Of a stretch of 64,000 bases of DNA, positions 8,418 through 17,875 are shown in pieces. The DNA is from Paenibacillus xylanexedens (GTDB lineage Bacteria > Bacillota > Bacilli > Paenibacillales > Paenibacillaceae), in NCBI RefSeq assembly GCF_017874615.1, contig NZ_JAGIKV010000017.1, forward strand, positions 62,001-126,000, read 5' to 3'. Each line of letters opens with the position of its first letter. The stretch's first letter is position 1. Both the position numbers and the translations under genes were made by a program. The notes beneath the pieces are model-generated. The model ran no database searches and was not told where the DNA came from. It saw only the letters and a list, made by a program, of their open reading frames with translations.

Positions 8418-9482
8418 CTAAATCATCACCGGCATCGGATCTTCCTTCAGTCGGTTCTCAACCACCCAACTGTTGGAGTCATTGAACAGGTATGCACGGT
8501 GTACAAGGACGCGAATTTGTTGACCGATTTCCAATGTCGTTTTCTCCAGGGAACGATAGGTGATTAACTTGTGACCCTGTACTTCCACCTCTACCATCCA
8601 TTCACTGCCGCGGAAATGAAGATGTTTGACTGTACCTTTTTCCGTAGCAGACAGCATGGTGAACTCGTTTTTCAAACCGATCTCAATGTACTCCGGTCGG
8701 ATCAGCGCTCGTGTACCTTCACCCTCAACCGCATGTTCGAATCCTTTCAACTGTGAAGCATCCTCCACAACCGTAGACTCCCCGATAAATGTAGCGACAA
8801 ACGGTGTCTGCGGGTTTTTGTAGATATCCCAAGGTGTGCCCTTCTGTTCCAGACGTCCTTGGCTGATAATCATAATCTCGTCCGCGACTTCAATCGCTTC
8901 ATCCTGGTCATGCGTTACAAAGATCGAAGTGATTCCCACTCGTTCGATTAGCTCACGTAGCCATGAACGCAGTTCCTGACGAATCTTCGCATCAATAGCC
9001 GCGAATGGTTCATCCAGCAATAACAGCTGCGGCTCCGGGGCGAGTGCTCTGGCAAAAGCAACACGCTGACGCTGCCCACCAGACAACTGATGTGGATAAC
9101 GCTGTTCGAAACCTTTTAACCCGGTCAGTTCAACCAGTTCCATCACCCGATCACGGATCTGGGCTTTCGGCGTCTTCTTAACCTTGAGTCCAAAGGCGAT
9201 ATTCTCAAATACCGTCATATGTTTGAACAGGGCATAGTTCTGGAATACAAATCCGATGCCCCGCTCCTGTGGAGGCAGATGGTTCACCACTTTTCCGTGA
9301 AAGCGAATCTCTCCGGAACCCGGATTCTCCAGACCCGCAAGCATACGCAGAATGGACGTTTTCCCGCCTCCGCTGGGTCCAAGCAGACCGATCAAATGGC
9401 CTTTGGCAATATCGAATGAGACATCTTTTACCGCATGAAAATCACCGAAATGTTTGTTCAGATCACGGACTTCTACATGCAT
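8418..9482 (-). CDS. cysA: Sulfate ABC transporter ATP-binding protein CysA
   Basis: 354 residues. Walker A is GPSGGGKT (35-42), the ABC signature is LSGGQRQR (about 133-140), Walker B is LLLLDEPFAAID, and the switch histidine lies in FVTHDQDEA. A C-terminal TOBE-like domain (about 240-350, IRPEYIEIG) is typical of CysA/PotA regulatory domains. It energises the CysT/CysW permease. It begins one base after the cysW stop, so translation is coupled. Confidence 0.93.
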   Translation of the reverse strand: MHVEVRDLNKHFGDFHAVKDVSFDIAKGHLIGLLGPSGGGKTSILRMLAGLENPGSGEIRFHGKVVNHLPPQERGIGFVFQNYALFKHMTVFENIAFGLKVKKTPKAQIRDRVMELVELTGLKGFEQRYPHQLSGGQRQRVAFARALAPEPQLLLLDEPFAAIDAKIRQELRSWLRELIERVGITSIFVTHDQDEAIEVADEIMIISQGRLEQKGTPWDIYKNPQTPFVATFIGESTVVEDASQLKGFEHAVEGEGTRALIRPEYIEIGLKNEFTMLSATEKGTVKHLHFRGSEWMVEVEVQGHKLITYRSLEKTTLEIGQQIRVLVHRAYLFNDSNSWVVENRLKEDPMPVMI

Positions 9483-9483
9483 A

Positions 9484-10281
9484 TCAATGCACTTCCTTTC
9501 GCTTCTTGGCCCATTCCATCATGAGCAGCAGCCCGACGGAGAAGGTGACCAGCACCAATGCCACACCATTTGCCGCAGCCACATTAAAATTCTCAACATC
9601 CTGATACACCAGGGTTGTTGCGGTCTGCGTTTTGTTCATAATATTCCCGGATACCACCAGCACTGCACCGAATTCCCCAAGCGAGCGCGCCACCGTCAAG
9701 ACTAGACCATACACTACCGCCCAGCGGATCGAAGGCCATGTCACACTCCAGAATGTTCTCCAGCCGTAGGCGCCAAGTGTAGATGCGGCCTCCTCTTGCT
9801 GAGAACCGAGTTCCTGCAGGACAGGCATAACCTCTCTGACCATCAGTGGAAAGGTAACAAATAACGTTGCGATCACCATACCTGGGAAGGCATAGACCAC
9901 ATTGAATCCAATCCCCTCAAAAAAAGCGCCCATAATGCTGTTAGGTCCCAACATCAACACAATCATCAAACCGCCAATGACAGGAGATACGGCATAAGGC
10001 AGGTCTACAATGCTGTTCAGCAGCCCTTTTATCCGTTCACTCATCCATCCAGCACGAACCAGATACAGAGCCATCATGATGCCAAACAATGTATTTAACA
10101 GGGTGACCACCAGAACCACCAGTCCGGTCATCATCAAGGCGTGTAACGCCTCAGGGCGCATCAGCCCTTTCAGGAATCCACCTGCCCCGTCTTCAAATGC
10201 ACCAATAAAAATGCGTCCAAGCGGGATGATCAGCAGTACAATAAATACCGCAAACGTCAGTCCGATTAACAGTCGTCTCAT
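9484..10281 (-). CDS. cysW: Sulfate ABC transporter permease CysW
   Basis: 265 residues with about six membrane segments. The ABC coupling (EAA) loop is EEAASTLGAYGWRTFWSVTWPSI near residues 160-182, followed by ARSLGEFGAVLVVSGN, a conserved CysW/CysT motif. It pairs with CysT to form the channel. It overlaps cysT by 4 bases (ATGA), indicating one operon. Confidence 0.93.
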   Translation of the reverse strand: MRRLLIGLTFAVFIVLLIIPLGRIFIGAFEDGAGGFLKGLMRPEALHALMMTGLVVLVVTLLNTLFGIMMALYLVRAGWMSERIKGLLNSIVDLPYAVSPVIGGLMIVLMLGPNSIMGAFFEGIGFNVVYAFPGMVIATLFVTFPLMVREVMPVLQELGSQQEEAASTLGAYGWRTFWSVTWPSIRWAVVYGLVLTVARSLGEFGAVLVVSGNIMNKTQTATTLVYQDVENFNVAAANGVALVLVTFSVGLLLMMEWAKKRKEVH

Positions 10282-11093
10282 CGTCTTCTCCCCCGCATCT
10301 GCACCAGATTGATCAGCCAGAGGATCAGGAAGGAGAGCGTCAGGAGCAACACGGATACAGCAGCAGCCCCCGTTGGATTATCACTTTCAATCTCCCCGTA
10401 GATAAATACGGAAGCAGTCAGTGTTCTTCCCGGAATGTTACCAGCCACCAGCACAACAGCCCCGAATTCAGCCAGTCCTCTCGAGAAAGCCAGCATCCCC
10501 CCACTGATCATACCAGGTGCCATGGATGGCAGAATAACCTGCATGAACGTGCGAGCCTTGGATGCCCCCATCGTGTACGAGGCTTCTTCCTCCGAAGGAT
10601 CAATTTCTTCCAGCAAAGGCTGCACTGCACGGATAACAAACGGAAACGTGACAAAAGTCATCGCGATAACAATGGCGGGCTGGTGAAATACAATCTCAAA
10701 TCCCATGGATTCTGCCAGTTTCCCGATGGCACTGACCGGGCCCAAAAGTAGCATAATCATCAAGCCGCCCACCGCTGTTGGCAGTGCAAACGGGAGATCA
10801 ACCAGACTATTAAGAAACGATCGGCCCACAAAGCGATATCTTGTCAACACCCAGGCGATCATCGTGCCCAAAACCACATTAATCAGCGTGGCAATGACGG
10901 CCAGCCGAATGGTCAGCAGTACGGCTTTCCACGCGATGGGGTCCATAATGCTCTGAACAAAGTTGCTCCATCCTTCGGAGAAGGAATTGACGTACACACC
11001 GATGATTGGAAGTACAATAAGTACGATAAAATATAACAATACGGTACTGCGGAATCCCCAAGTCCATCCCTTATGACGAAGAACGGTATTCAT
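10278..11093 (-). CDS. cysT: Sulfate ABC transporter permease CysT (CysU)
   Basis: 271 residues with about six transmembrane helices. The coupling loop EEEASYTMGASKARTFMQVI and the SRGLAEFGAVVLVAGNIPG motif match CysT. It is the first gene of the leftward sulfate operon. The upstream 170 bases contain an A/T-rich imperfect inverted repeat AATATTA/TAATATC near 11175-11195 that could be a sulfur-regulator site, but no consensus was confirmed. Confidence 0.92.
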   Translation of the reverse strand: MNTVLRHKGWTWGFRSTVLLYFIVLIVLPIIGVYVNSFSEGWSNFVQSIMDPIAWKAVLLTIRLAVIATLINVVLGTMIAWVLTRYRFVGRSFLNSLVDLPFALPTAVGGLMIMLLLGPVSAIGKLAESMGFEIVFHQPAIVIAMTFVTFPFVIRAVQPLLEEIDPSEEEASYTMGASKARTFMQVILPSMAPGMISGGMLAFSRGLAEFGAVVLVAGNIPGRTLTASVFIYGEIESDNPTGAAAVSVLLLTLSFLILWLINLVQMRGRRR

Positions 11094-11587
11094 TGCTGCG
11101 TTCCCTCCCAGCCTCCGGCTTTAGCTCCGGTCGGCAGTCTTCCTGGCTTTAATACGACATTTTTCCTAAGTTGGATGATATTACTTTAATATTATTCCCA
11201 TTAGTCTACTTGGTTTTGCTTTTCTGATACTTTACCAGTTTGCAGTGCTAATCGTCAATGCTTTTATTGAATATAATTAGGCCACATATAAGAACGATTA
11301 ATAAAAATCGCACTGTACACTGCGCGGCCAGAACAACCTTCCGATCACTGTTATCCCCAGATTTCTTTGATCCCCTTTTTTAAGGGGAAATCCGGTGATA
11401 AAGGCGAAGCTTATGCTTCCGAAGCAGCTTTCCTACAGAAAGCTTTGAGCTTCCGCTTCTTCAGGTTATTTCTGACCTCTCCGTTACTGTGCGATTCACA
11501 TATCCGTCTTCATATGTGGTTTGTTTGGTATGTAGTGGTTAAGGTACAATCAAGGGTAAGAAATGAGATCCTAAGGAGTGATTTAAC
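11094..11587. other. Intergenic region between cysT and UPF0047 gene
   Basis: This 494-bp gap separates divergent genes and must hold the cys promoter (A/T-rich stretch 11160-11240). It also holds an imperfect palindrome of about 52 bp at 11351-11402 and a run of short nested inverted repeats (GAAGCTTATGCTTC type) up to about 11470. No coding sequence was supported. Confidence 0.5.
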
Positions 11588-11989
11588 ATGTTATACAAGA
11601 AGAATATATCCACTGCCACACGAGATGAAATCAAAGATATCACATGGGACGTAAAGCAGGTTGTCCAGACTAGCGGGGTGCAGAATGGGACGGTGCTCAT
11701 CTACTGTCCACATACGACGGCAGGTATTGCCATCAACGAAAATGCAGACCCGGATGTGAAACACGATGTCTTGCTGCGCCTTGACGAAGTGTACCCTTGG
11801 GAGCACCCCGAGTATCGACATGCCGAAGGCAATACAGCCTCTCACCTGAAATCGATCACAATAGGGCCATCACAGACGGTGATTATTCACGAAGGCAGGC
11901 TGCTGCTCGGCCGCTGGCAAGGCATTTACTTTTGCGAATTCGATGGACCACGTGAGCGGGAGTACTTTCTCAAAATCATGGAAGGTTAG
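11588..11989 (+). CDS. UPF0047/YjbQ-family protein (secondary thiamine-phosphate synthase)
   Basis: 133 residues. It matches the YjbQ/UPF0047 family across its full length: YCPHTTAGIAINENADPDV near residues 38-56, HLKSITIGPSQ, and a C-terminal RWQGIYFCEFDGPR. Members are trimeric metal-binding proteins; several carry weak thiamine-phosphate synthase activity. The ATG at 11588 follows AAGGAGTG at 7 nt. It stands alone. Confidence 0.92.
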   Translation: MLYKKNISTATRDEIKDITWDVKQVVQTSGVQNGTVLIYCPHTTAGIAINENADPDVKHDVLLRLDEVYPWEHPEYRHAEGNTASHLKSITIGPSQTVIIHEGRLLLGRWQGIYFCEFDGPREREYFLKIMEG

Positions 11990-12194
11990 TTGGGTCCAAT
12001 AGAACTGCCACCAACTCGTTCATTTTTTGCAAACACAAACAGGCGGTCCACCCTCATTCCGGGTCGGAGCCGCCTGACTTGGTCTACTGCGCATATTAAC
12101 TTTCGCGAGACAACGTTATAAAGAATTAAAGTTATGACAAATCACCGCCCTGAAGTGTAGGGGTGCAACAACAGCGCCATTATTGGTCGCCAGG

Positions 12195-12782
12195 CTACTG
12201 ACCCAGATTGCGGCACAGCACTTTGACATGAGACAGCGCAGACGATTCAATCTCCACAAACGTTAAACGGTCCTGAATGTAATAAGAAATGAATCCGTGC
12301 ATAGCCAAAAATAGCGTACGCGGTACCCTTTGAATATCCTCTTCCGTACAGTTCTCTTCATTCATATACTGCCTTATAATCGATGCAAACAATTCAAAGC
12401 AACGTCCCTGTTCGGTACGACAATAAGACAACAGTTCTTCATCCCTGATCATAAACATAATTTCGTATTGGTATGGATTCTCCAGACCAAAGCGAATAAA
12501 CTCCATCATAATGTGCTCTACCTTGCTCACATCATCACGAACCGGCCTGACCATGGCTTGCAGCAGCAAATGCCCCAGATGATTAAAATCTTCAACCACG
12601 ATGGCATAGAACAGCTCTGCCTTTTCCTTAAAGTGATAATACAGCGACCCATGACTATAGCCCAGATGCTGGCCGATGCTTCGCATCGAAATGGCGCGGT
12701 ATCCTTTGGTAATAAAAAGGTGCCTCGCCGCCTCCAGTATCCGCTCCCTCGACAACTCCTGTTCGACTGCTCTTCTAGCCAT
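12195..12782 (-). CDS. TetR-family transcriptional regulator
   Basis: 195 residues. The N-terminal HTH (about 8-56) reads RERILEAARHLFITKGYRA then SIGQHLGYSHGSLYYHFKEK, a textbook TetR pattern. The C-terminal ligand domain is helical and resembles TetR_C_33-like domains. The start lies 5 bases after the yigZ stop, so the two are probably co-transcribed. The target is unknown. Confidence 0.9.
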   Translation of the reverse strand: MARRAVEQELSRERILEAARHLFITKGYRAISMRSIGQHLGYSHGSLYYHFKEKAELFYAIVVEDFNHLGHLLLQAMVRPVRDDVSKVEHIMMEFIRFGLENPYQYEIMFMIRDEELLSYCRTEQGRCFELFASIIRQYMNEENCTEEDIQRVPRTLFLAMHGFISYYIQDRLTFVEIESSALSHVKVLCRNLGQ

Positions 12783-12787
12783 ATATT

Positions 12788-13420
12788 TTATTCCCCTTCA
12801 ATAAAATAAAGCCGCTGTCCCTCCGTGATCCGGGATTGCCCTTGCGTCAAATCCGTGATCCAGGCTATAAAAGCCTCGGTTTCACTATCCGGCGGAAGAC
12901 AAGTCAACGTAACCTTATCGGTGAATCCAGTTTCACCTGTACGGACTTCCCGGCTTCTTAACTCATTTTCCACTTTACCCAGCCACGTATAATCCAGTTC
13001 AACAAACACTTCACGATGCAGCACGTTGGTAATGGCTTCTCCGGCTTCAATGGCTGCTACAGCTCCATCCGTATAAGCACGAATTAACCCGCCAGCTCCA
13101 AGCATAATTCCCCCGAAGTATCGCGTAACCACAATTGCCACATTTTTTAATTTCTGATTTTTGATCACTTCAAGAATGGGTTTCCCTGCTGTTCCACTGG
13201 GTTCACCGTCATCGGATTGCTTCTGGATCTCGTCCCGCTCCCCAATCATGTATGCAGAGCAGTTATGAGTTGCATTCCAATGTTTTTTCTTGATCTCATC
13301 GATGAAGGCAACAGCCTCTTCCTCTGTCGTGACCGGCATAATATGACCGATAAATCGCGACTTCTTGATTACAATTTCCAGATTGCCCGGTCCTCGAACC
13401 GTGCGATAACGTTCAATCAT
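12788..13420 (-). CDS. yigZ: YigZ/IMPACT-family protein
   Basis: 210 residues from MIERYRTVRGPGNLEIVIKK. The UPF0029 N-terminal domain shows VIKKSRFIGHIMPV, WNATHNCSAYMIG, DDGEPSGTAGKPIL and VVTRYFGGIMLGAGGLIRAY, all family hallmarks; a small alpha/beta C-terminal domain follows. In eukaryotes the homologue IMPACT regulates Gcn2; the bacterial role is unsettled. A longer start at 13468 is possible but less like the family. Confidence 0.92.
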   Translation of the reverse strand: MIERYRTVRGPGNLEIVIKKSRFIGHIMPVTTEEEAVAFIDEIKKKHWNATHNCSAYMIGERDEIQKQSDDGEPSGTAGKPILEVIKNQKLKNVAIVVTRYFGGIMLGAGGLIRAYTDGAVAAIEAGEAITNVLHREVFVELDYTWLGKVENELRSREVRTGETGFTDKVTLTCLPPDSETEAFIAWITDLTQGQSRITEGQRLYFIEGE

Positions 13421-13459
13421 TCCTATCCAACTTTCTAATTTGATCCATTTTACAAGAAA

Positions 13460-13490
13460 GCAGTTCACCGCGCGAACGCGGACGAACTGC
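13460..13490 (-). terminator. Hairpin between pgi and yigZ
   Basis: GCAGTTC/GAACTGC closes a GC-rich stem at 13460-13490, with a weak T-rich tail on the minus strand. It probably terminates transcripts coming from pgi. Confidence 0.5.
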
Positions 13491-13588
13491 CCTGGTTATC
13501 TACATCCGGGAACCCTGCATCTTACACGAACAGTGATTCCCGGTTAGTTTTACATTACCTTATTCAACTATATGAGCAGACCGATGAA

Positions 13589-14944
13589 TTATTCGGAAAG
13601 TCTCGCTTCGAGCGCTGCTTTCTCTTCTTCAAAGCCTGGTTTGCCCAGCAATGCGAACATATTTTTCTTGTAAGCTTCCACGCCTGGTTGGTCAAATGGA
13701 TTGACGCCCAGCAGGTAGCCACTGATACCGCATGCTTTTTCAAAGAAGTATACCAGATATCCGAAAGAATATGGAGTCATATCTGGAATGTTCACAATCA
13801 GGTTTGGTACTTGACCATCCGTATGTGCAAGCAGTGTTCCTTGGAACGCTTTTTTGTTAACAAAGTCCATAGTTTTTCCTTCAAGGAAGTTCAAACCATC
13901 CAGATCGTCCGGATCGGATTTGATTGAGATATGCTCAGCAACTTCAGTAACCTGGATAACAGTTTCGAAGATATTCCGGCTACCTTCCTGGATGAATTGA
14001 CCCATGGAGTGCAAGTCTGTAGAGAAATCAACAGATGCAGGATAGATCCCTTTGTAGTCTTTACCTTCACTCTCTCCAAACAGTTGTTTCCACCATTCGG
14101 ATACGAAGTGCAGGGATGGCTCATAGTTTACAAGGATCTCAGTGCCTTTGCCTTTGCGATACAATGCGTTACGAACTGCAGCATATTGATATGCTTCATT
14201 CTCAGCTACGTTCGGGTTGCTGTATTCTTTGGATGCATCAGCCGCACCTTGCATCATTTCTTCGATGCTGATACCCGCTGCTGCGATTGGCAGCAAACCT
14301 ACAGCTGTCAGAACGGAGTAACGTCCACCTACATCATCCGGGATAATGAAAGATTCGTATCCTTCTGCATTTGCCAGTTCTTTCAATGCACCGCGCGCTT
14401 TGTCTGTTGTAGCATAGATGCGTTTGCGAGCTTCTTCTTTACCATATTTCTCTTCCAGCGCTGCACGGAAGATACGGAATGCAATAGCCGGCTCTGTTGT
14501 TGTACCGGATTTGGAGATAACGTTGACGGAGAAATCTTTGCCTTCTACCAGATCCAGCAAATGAGTTACATATGTGGAACTGATATTGTTTCCTGCAAAA
14601 TAGATTTCAGGCGTTTTGCGTTTGTCTTTTGGCAGATTGTTATAGAAAGAGTGAGTCAGCATTTCGATCGCTGCACGTGCACCCAGGTATGATCCACCGA
14701 TACCGATAACGATCAGTACTTCGGAGTCGCTTTGAATTTTGGCAGCTGCTTTTTGAATGCGGGCGAACTCTTCTTTGTCATAAGCCGTTGGCAGGTCAAT
14801 CCAGCCCAGGTAATCGGAACCTGTTCCTGTTCCGTTGTGAAGCTGCTCGTGAGCCAGACGAATCGGTTCTGCGAAATAATCCACTTCGTGCTGATTTACA
14901 AATTGCAATGCCGTGCTATAGTCAAATGTCACTTTTTTTGCCAT
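13589..14944 (-). CDS. pgi: Glucose-6-phosphate isomerase
   Basis: 451 residues from MAKKVTFDYSTALQF, the same size as Bacillus Pgi. Family signatures are visible: IGIGGSYLGARAAIEML, SKSGTTTEPAIAFR (phosphate binding), DDVGGRYSVLTAVGLLP (PROSITE-like), and near the C-terminus GVNPFDQPGVEAYK. It interconverts glucose-6-phosphate and fructose-6-phosphate in the cytosol. AGGAGG lies 11 nt before the chosen ATG; a start at 14986 is longer and lacks a site. Confidence 0.96.
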   Translation of the reverse strand: MAKKVTFDYSTALQFVNQHEVDYFAEPIRLAHEQLHNGTGTGSDYLGWIDLPTAYDKEEFARIQKAAAKIQSDSEVLIVIGIGGSYLGARAAIEMLTHSFYNNLPKDKRKTPEIYFAGNNISSTYVTHLLDLVEGKDFSVNVISKSGTTTEPAIAFRIFRAALEEKYGKEEARKRIYATTDKARGALKELANAEGYESFIIPDDVGGRYSVLTAVGLLPIAAAGISIEEMMQGAADASKEYSNPNVAENEAYQYAAVRNALYRKGKGTEILVNYEPSLHFVSEWWKQLFGESEGKDYKGIYPASVDFSTDLHSMGQFIQEGSRNIFETVIQVTEVAEHISIKSDPDDLDGLNFLEGKTMDFVNKKAFQGTLLAHTDGQVPNLIVNIPDMTPYSFGYLVYFFEKACGISGYLLGVNPFDQPGVEAYKKNMFALLGKPGFEEEKAALEARLSE

Positions 14945-14974
14945 GATCTCAAAAACCTCCTGATTTCGATTATA

Positions 14975-15022
14975 GTGCGTGTTCAAACTTTGTAATCAAA
15001 AGCGGACTTTTTGAACAACCTC
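14975..15022. repeat. Deleted copy of the interspersed inverted-repeat element
   Basis: 48 bp: the left end GTGCGTGTTCAAA is joined almost directly to the right end TAATCAAAAGCGGACTTTTTGAACAACCTC of the family seen in full at 15651 and 39281. It lies immediately upstream of pgi. Confidence 0.75.
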
Positions 15023-15132
15023 TTATATTATGTCCGTATTCCATTCTATACAACTTGCCTTAAGGATACTTCAAATCCACGGGGCTGACAAGCTTGCAGC
15101 TCGAACTTTGTCGTTAGAATTCAAGAAGCAAA

Positions 15133-15173
15133 AAGGGTAAACCGAATCCGCGGGTTGCGGTTCTGCTTACCCT
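15133..15173 (-). terminator. Terminator after ppnP
   Basis: A long stem with arms around AAGGGTAA and TTACCCTT encloses an inner GC stem. On the minus strand it is followed by TTTTTGC, just after the ppnP stop. Confidence 0.7.
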
Positions 15174-15180
15174 TCTTATG

Positions 15181-15498
15181 TTATTCCGCCGGGTACGAGC
15201 AGACGTAGTCAGTAACGCTGCGTATCTCCAGTTTAAATTTGGATTCGGCAGGCACGTGGAACGTAGCTTGACCTTGAATCTCTTGCCACTCTTCTTCTCC
15301 GGGAAGCAATACTTTCAGATCTCCGGACAGAATCTCCATAATTTCACGGGAATCCGTACCGAACTCATAACTGCCTGGAAGCATGATGCCCAGAGTCACT
15401 TTGCTGCCATCCCCCAAAATAACCGTTCTGCTGGTTACCTGACCATCATAATAAATGTTGGCCTCTTTCACTACACTGACTTGATCGAATTGTGACAT
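15181..15498 (-). CDS. ppnP: Pyrimidine/purine nucleoside phosphorylase PpnP
   Basis: 105 residues from MSQFDQVSVVKEANIYYDG. It matches the DUF1255/PpnP cupin family: VTSRTVILGDGSKVTLGIMLPG, then ILSGDLKVLLPGEEEW and the C-terminal VTDYVCSYPAE (compare SYLCRY in E. coli PpnP). It cleaves ribonucleosides with phosphate to the base and ribose-1-phosphate. It sits between pgi and tkt, so ribose could feed the pentose phosphate route. A GGGGAGCGGG site precedes this start; the upstream extension is not supported. Confidence 0.9.
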   Translation of the reverse strand: MSQFDQVSVVKEANIYYDGQVTSRTVILGDGSKVTLGIMLPGSYEFGTDSREIMEILSGDLKVLLPGEEEWQEIQGQATFHVPAESKFKLEIRSVTDYVCSYPAE

Positions 15499-15650
15499 GC
15501 GTACCCGCTCCCCTGAAGTTAATGAAAACAAAAGGCAAAACAGATTAGGGCGATAACGAATCACCGCCCATCTCTGCCGAAATAACTTACTGCCATGGAT
15601 CAGGACAGCATGGTGCTCTCCCAACCATAGCAGCGCTTATGAAGCTATAA

Positions 15651-15830
15651 GTGCGTGTTCAAAAAGTCAGGTTTTCAGTGCCGAGAAGATGGGATGAAGC
15701 TAGAAATGGAGTAGCGGAGCGTAGGAGAAAACTACGTGAGCAACGGACATTTCGGCTGAATCCCATATTCGACGCTGATGATGCCGTGAGGCATCCTTCG
15801 TAATCAAAAGCAGACTTTTTAAACAACCTC
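15651..15830. repeat. Interspersed MITE-like element, long copy A
   Basis: 180 bp bounded by GTGCGTGTTCAAAAAGTC on the left and GACTTTTTaAACAACCTC on the right, so the ends are inverted repeats around GTTCAAAAAGTC. The interior is about 90 percent identical by eye to the copy at 39281-39452. It has no coding capacity and lies just downstream of tkt. Confidence 0.85.
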
Positions 15831-15832
15831 TA

Positions 15833-17875
15833 TTACAGCAATGCTTTTACGCGGCTAACCACGTTATCCACTGTAAAGCCATACTCTTGGATAACACGGT
15901 CGCCAGGCGCGGATGCACCAAATGTGCTGATTCCGAGAATGTCACCTTGATCTCCAACATATTTCTCCCAGCCCATTGGATAAGCCATTTCAATTGCAAG
16001 ACGAGCTTTAACATCCGGAAGAAGAACGGACTCTTTGTAAGCTTTGTCTTGTTTCTCGAACAGATCCCAGCTTGGCATGCTGATTACGCGAACTTGGATG
16101 CCTTGTTCTGCAAGTGCTGCTTGAGCTTTAACAGCCAATTGCACTTCAGAACCTGTAGCGATGATTTGTGCTACCGCTTTGCCATCTTTTGCATCAGAGA
16201 CAACATAAGCACCACGTTTCACGTTCTCACGTGAACCTTCAACGGTACCTTCCAGGATCGGCAGGTTTTGACGAGTGAGTACCAGTGCAACCGGGTTGCT
16301 CTTGTTCTCAAGCGCGTAAGCCCAAGCAGCCGAAGTTTCATTACCGTCAGCCGGACGAATAACCGTCAGGTTAGGAATGATACGCAGGGATGCCAATTGC
16401 TCGATCGGTTCGTGCGTGGGACCGTCTTCACCAACAGCGATACTGTCGTGAGTCAGAACATACGTTACAGGCAATCCCATCAGGGCAGCCAGACGAACAG
16501 CCGGACGCAGGTAATCGGTAAATACGAAGAACGTACCTCCGAATACTTTCACACCGCTGTGCAGTGCCATACCGTTCATTGCTCCAGCCATACCGAATTC
16601 ACGGATACCGAAGTAGATGTTACGGCCGGAGTAATCTTCAGGTGTAAAGTTCTCCAGGTTGTTCAAGTGAGTCATTGTGGAGCTTTCCAAGTCAGCAGAT
16701 CCACCTGTCAGTTGTGGCACGTTGTGCGCCAGACCGTTCAGAGCGTTACCGGATGCTACACGAGTGGAAAGAGCTTTGTCTGTTGCTGCATATTTAGGAA
16801 GATCACGGTCCCAACCTTCTGGAAGGTCGCCGTTAATCGCTGTTTCGAATTGAGCTGCCAGCTCAGGGAAAGCTTTTTTGTACTCGGCAAATTTCTGGTC
16901 CCAAGCTTTGTTAGCAGAGATACCACGATCTTTCACTTGTGCAAAGTGATCGCGAACTTCAGCTGGTACGTGGAAGTTTTCTTCGTAAACCCATTTGTAA
17001 TACTCTTTAGTCAATTTGGCTTCGTCTGCACCCAGTGGAGATCCGTGAGTACCGCCGTGGCCGCCTTTACCTTGTTTGTTCGGGCTACCATAACCGATAA
17101 CCGTTTTAACTTCGATCAGTGTAGGACGCAGTGTATCTGCTTGACCTTCCTGAATTGCTTTTTCGATTGCAGGCAGATCGTTACCATCTTCAACGCGCAG
17201 CACTTGCCAGCCATAAGCTTCAAAACGCTTCGCGATGCTTTCGGAAGAAGACAGATCCAATTTACCATCCAACGTGATGTCATTGGAGTCGAACAACATG
17301 ATCAGTTTGCCCAGGTGCAAACGTCCAGCCAAAGAAGCTGATTCATGAGATACGCCTTCCATCAAGTCGCCATCACCACAGATTGCGTAAGTGTAGTGGT
17401 CAACTACGTTGAATTTGTCTTTATTGTATGTTGCGCCCAGTTGAGCTTCAGCCATCGCCATACCTACAGCCATTGCAATACCTTGACCCAGTGGGCCGGT
17501 AGTTGCATCAACACCTGCAGTATGTCCGAATTCCGGGTGACCCGGAGTTTTGCTTCCCCATTGACGGAACTGTTTCAGTTCTTCCATTGGAAGATCATAT
17601 CCGCTCAGGTGCAGCAAGCTGTACAGCAACATGGAGCCATGTCCTGCAGACAGGACAAAACGGTCCCGGTTAACCCAAGTTGGGTGGTCCGGGTTATGAG
17701 TCATCGTTTTTGCAAAAAGTTGGTACCCCATTGGAGCGGAGCCCATAGGCATACCCGGGTGTCCGGAATTTGCCTTCTCAATTGCATCAATCGCCAAAGT
17801 ACGTACGGTAGTAATCGACAGGTTGTCGATTGTAGTGTTCTCGTCCTTTTGAATCGCTTCGTTCTTGTCAGTCAT
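15833..17875 (-). CDS. tkt: Transketolase
   Basis: 680 residues. The TPP-binding N-terminal domain has ANSGHPGMPMGSAPM, HPTWVNRDRFVLSAGHGSMLLY, GPLGQGIAMAVGMA and the metal/TPP segment CGDGDLMEGVSHEA. The Pyr domain has FGIREFGMAGAMNGMA, DSIAVGEDGPTHEPIEQLA and RPADGNE. It transfers two-carbon units in the non-oxidative pentose phosphate pathway. The start follows AGGAGGACAAACC. The neighbours pgi and ppnP fit sugar-phosphate metabolism. Confidence 0.97.
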   Translation of the reverse strand: MTDKNEAIQKDENTTIDNLSITTVRTLAIDAIEKANSGHPGMPMGSAPMGYQLFAKTMTHNPDHPTWVNRDRFVLSAGHGSMLLYSLLHLSGYDLPMEELKQFRQWGSKTPGHPEFGHTAGVDATTGPLGQGIAMAVGMAMAEAQLGATYNKDKFNVVDHYTYAICGDGDLMEGVSHESASLAGRLHLGKLIMLFDSNDITLDGKLDLSSSESIAKRFEAYGWQVLRVEDGNDLPAIEKAIQEGQADTLRPTLIEVKTVIGYGSPNKQGKGGHGGTHGSPLGADEAKLTKEYYKWVYEENFHVPAEVRDHFAQVKDRGISANKAWDQKFAEYKKAFPELAAQFETAINGDLPEGWDRDLPKYAATDKALSTRVASGNALNGLAHNVPQLTGGSADLESSTMTHLNNLENFTPEDYSGRNIYFGIREFGMAGAMNGMALHSGVKVFGGTFFVFTDYLRPAVRLAALMGLPVTYVLTHDSIAVGEDGPTHEPIEQLASLRIIPNLTVIRPADGNETSAAWAYALENKSNPVALVLTRQNLPILEGTVEGSRENVKRGAYVVSDAKDGKAVAQIIATGSEVQLAVKAQAALAEQGIQVRVISMPSWDLFEKQDKAYKESVLLPDVKARLAIEMAYPMGWEKYVGDQGDILGISTFGASAPGDRVIQEYGFTVDNVVSRVKALL

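Noticed and set aside
11131..11150. AGCCAGGAAGACTGCC on the minus strand, similar to the 3' end of a cobalamin riboswitch
   Set aside because: The B12 box and the other conserved blocks are missing, and the segment is too close to the cysT start.
16268..17341. 357-codon open frame on the plus strand
   Set aside because: It is antisense to transketolase, and its Cys/Phe/Val-rich translation is typical of a shadow frame.
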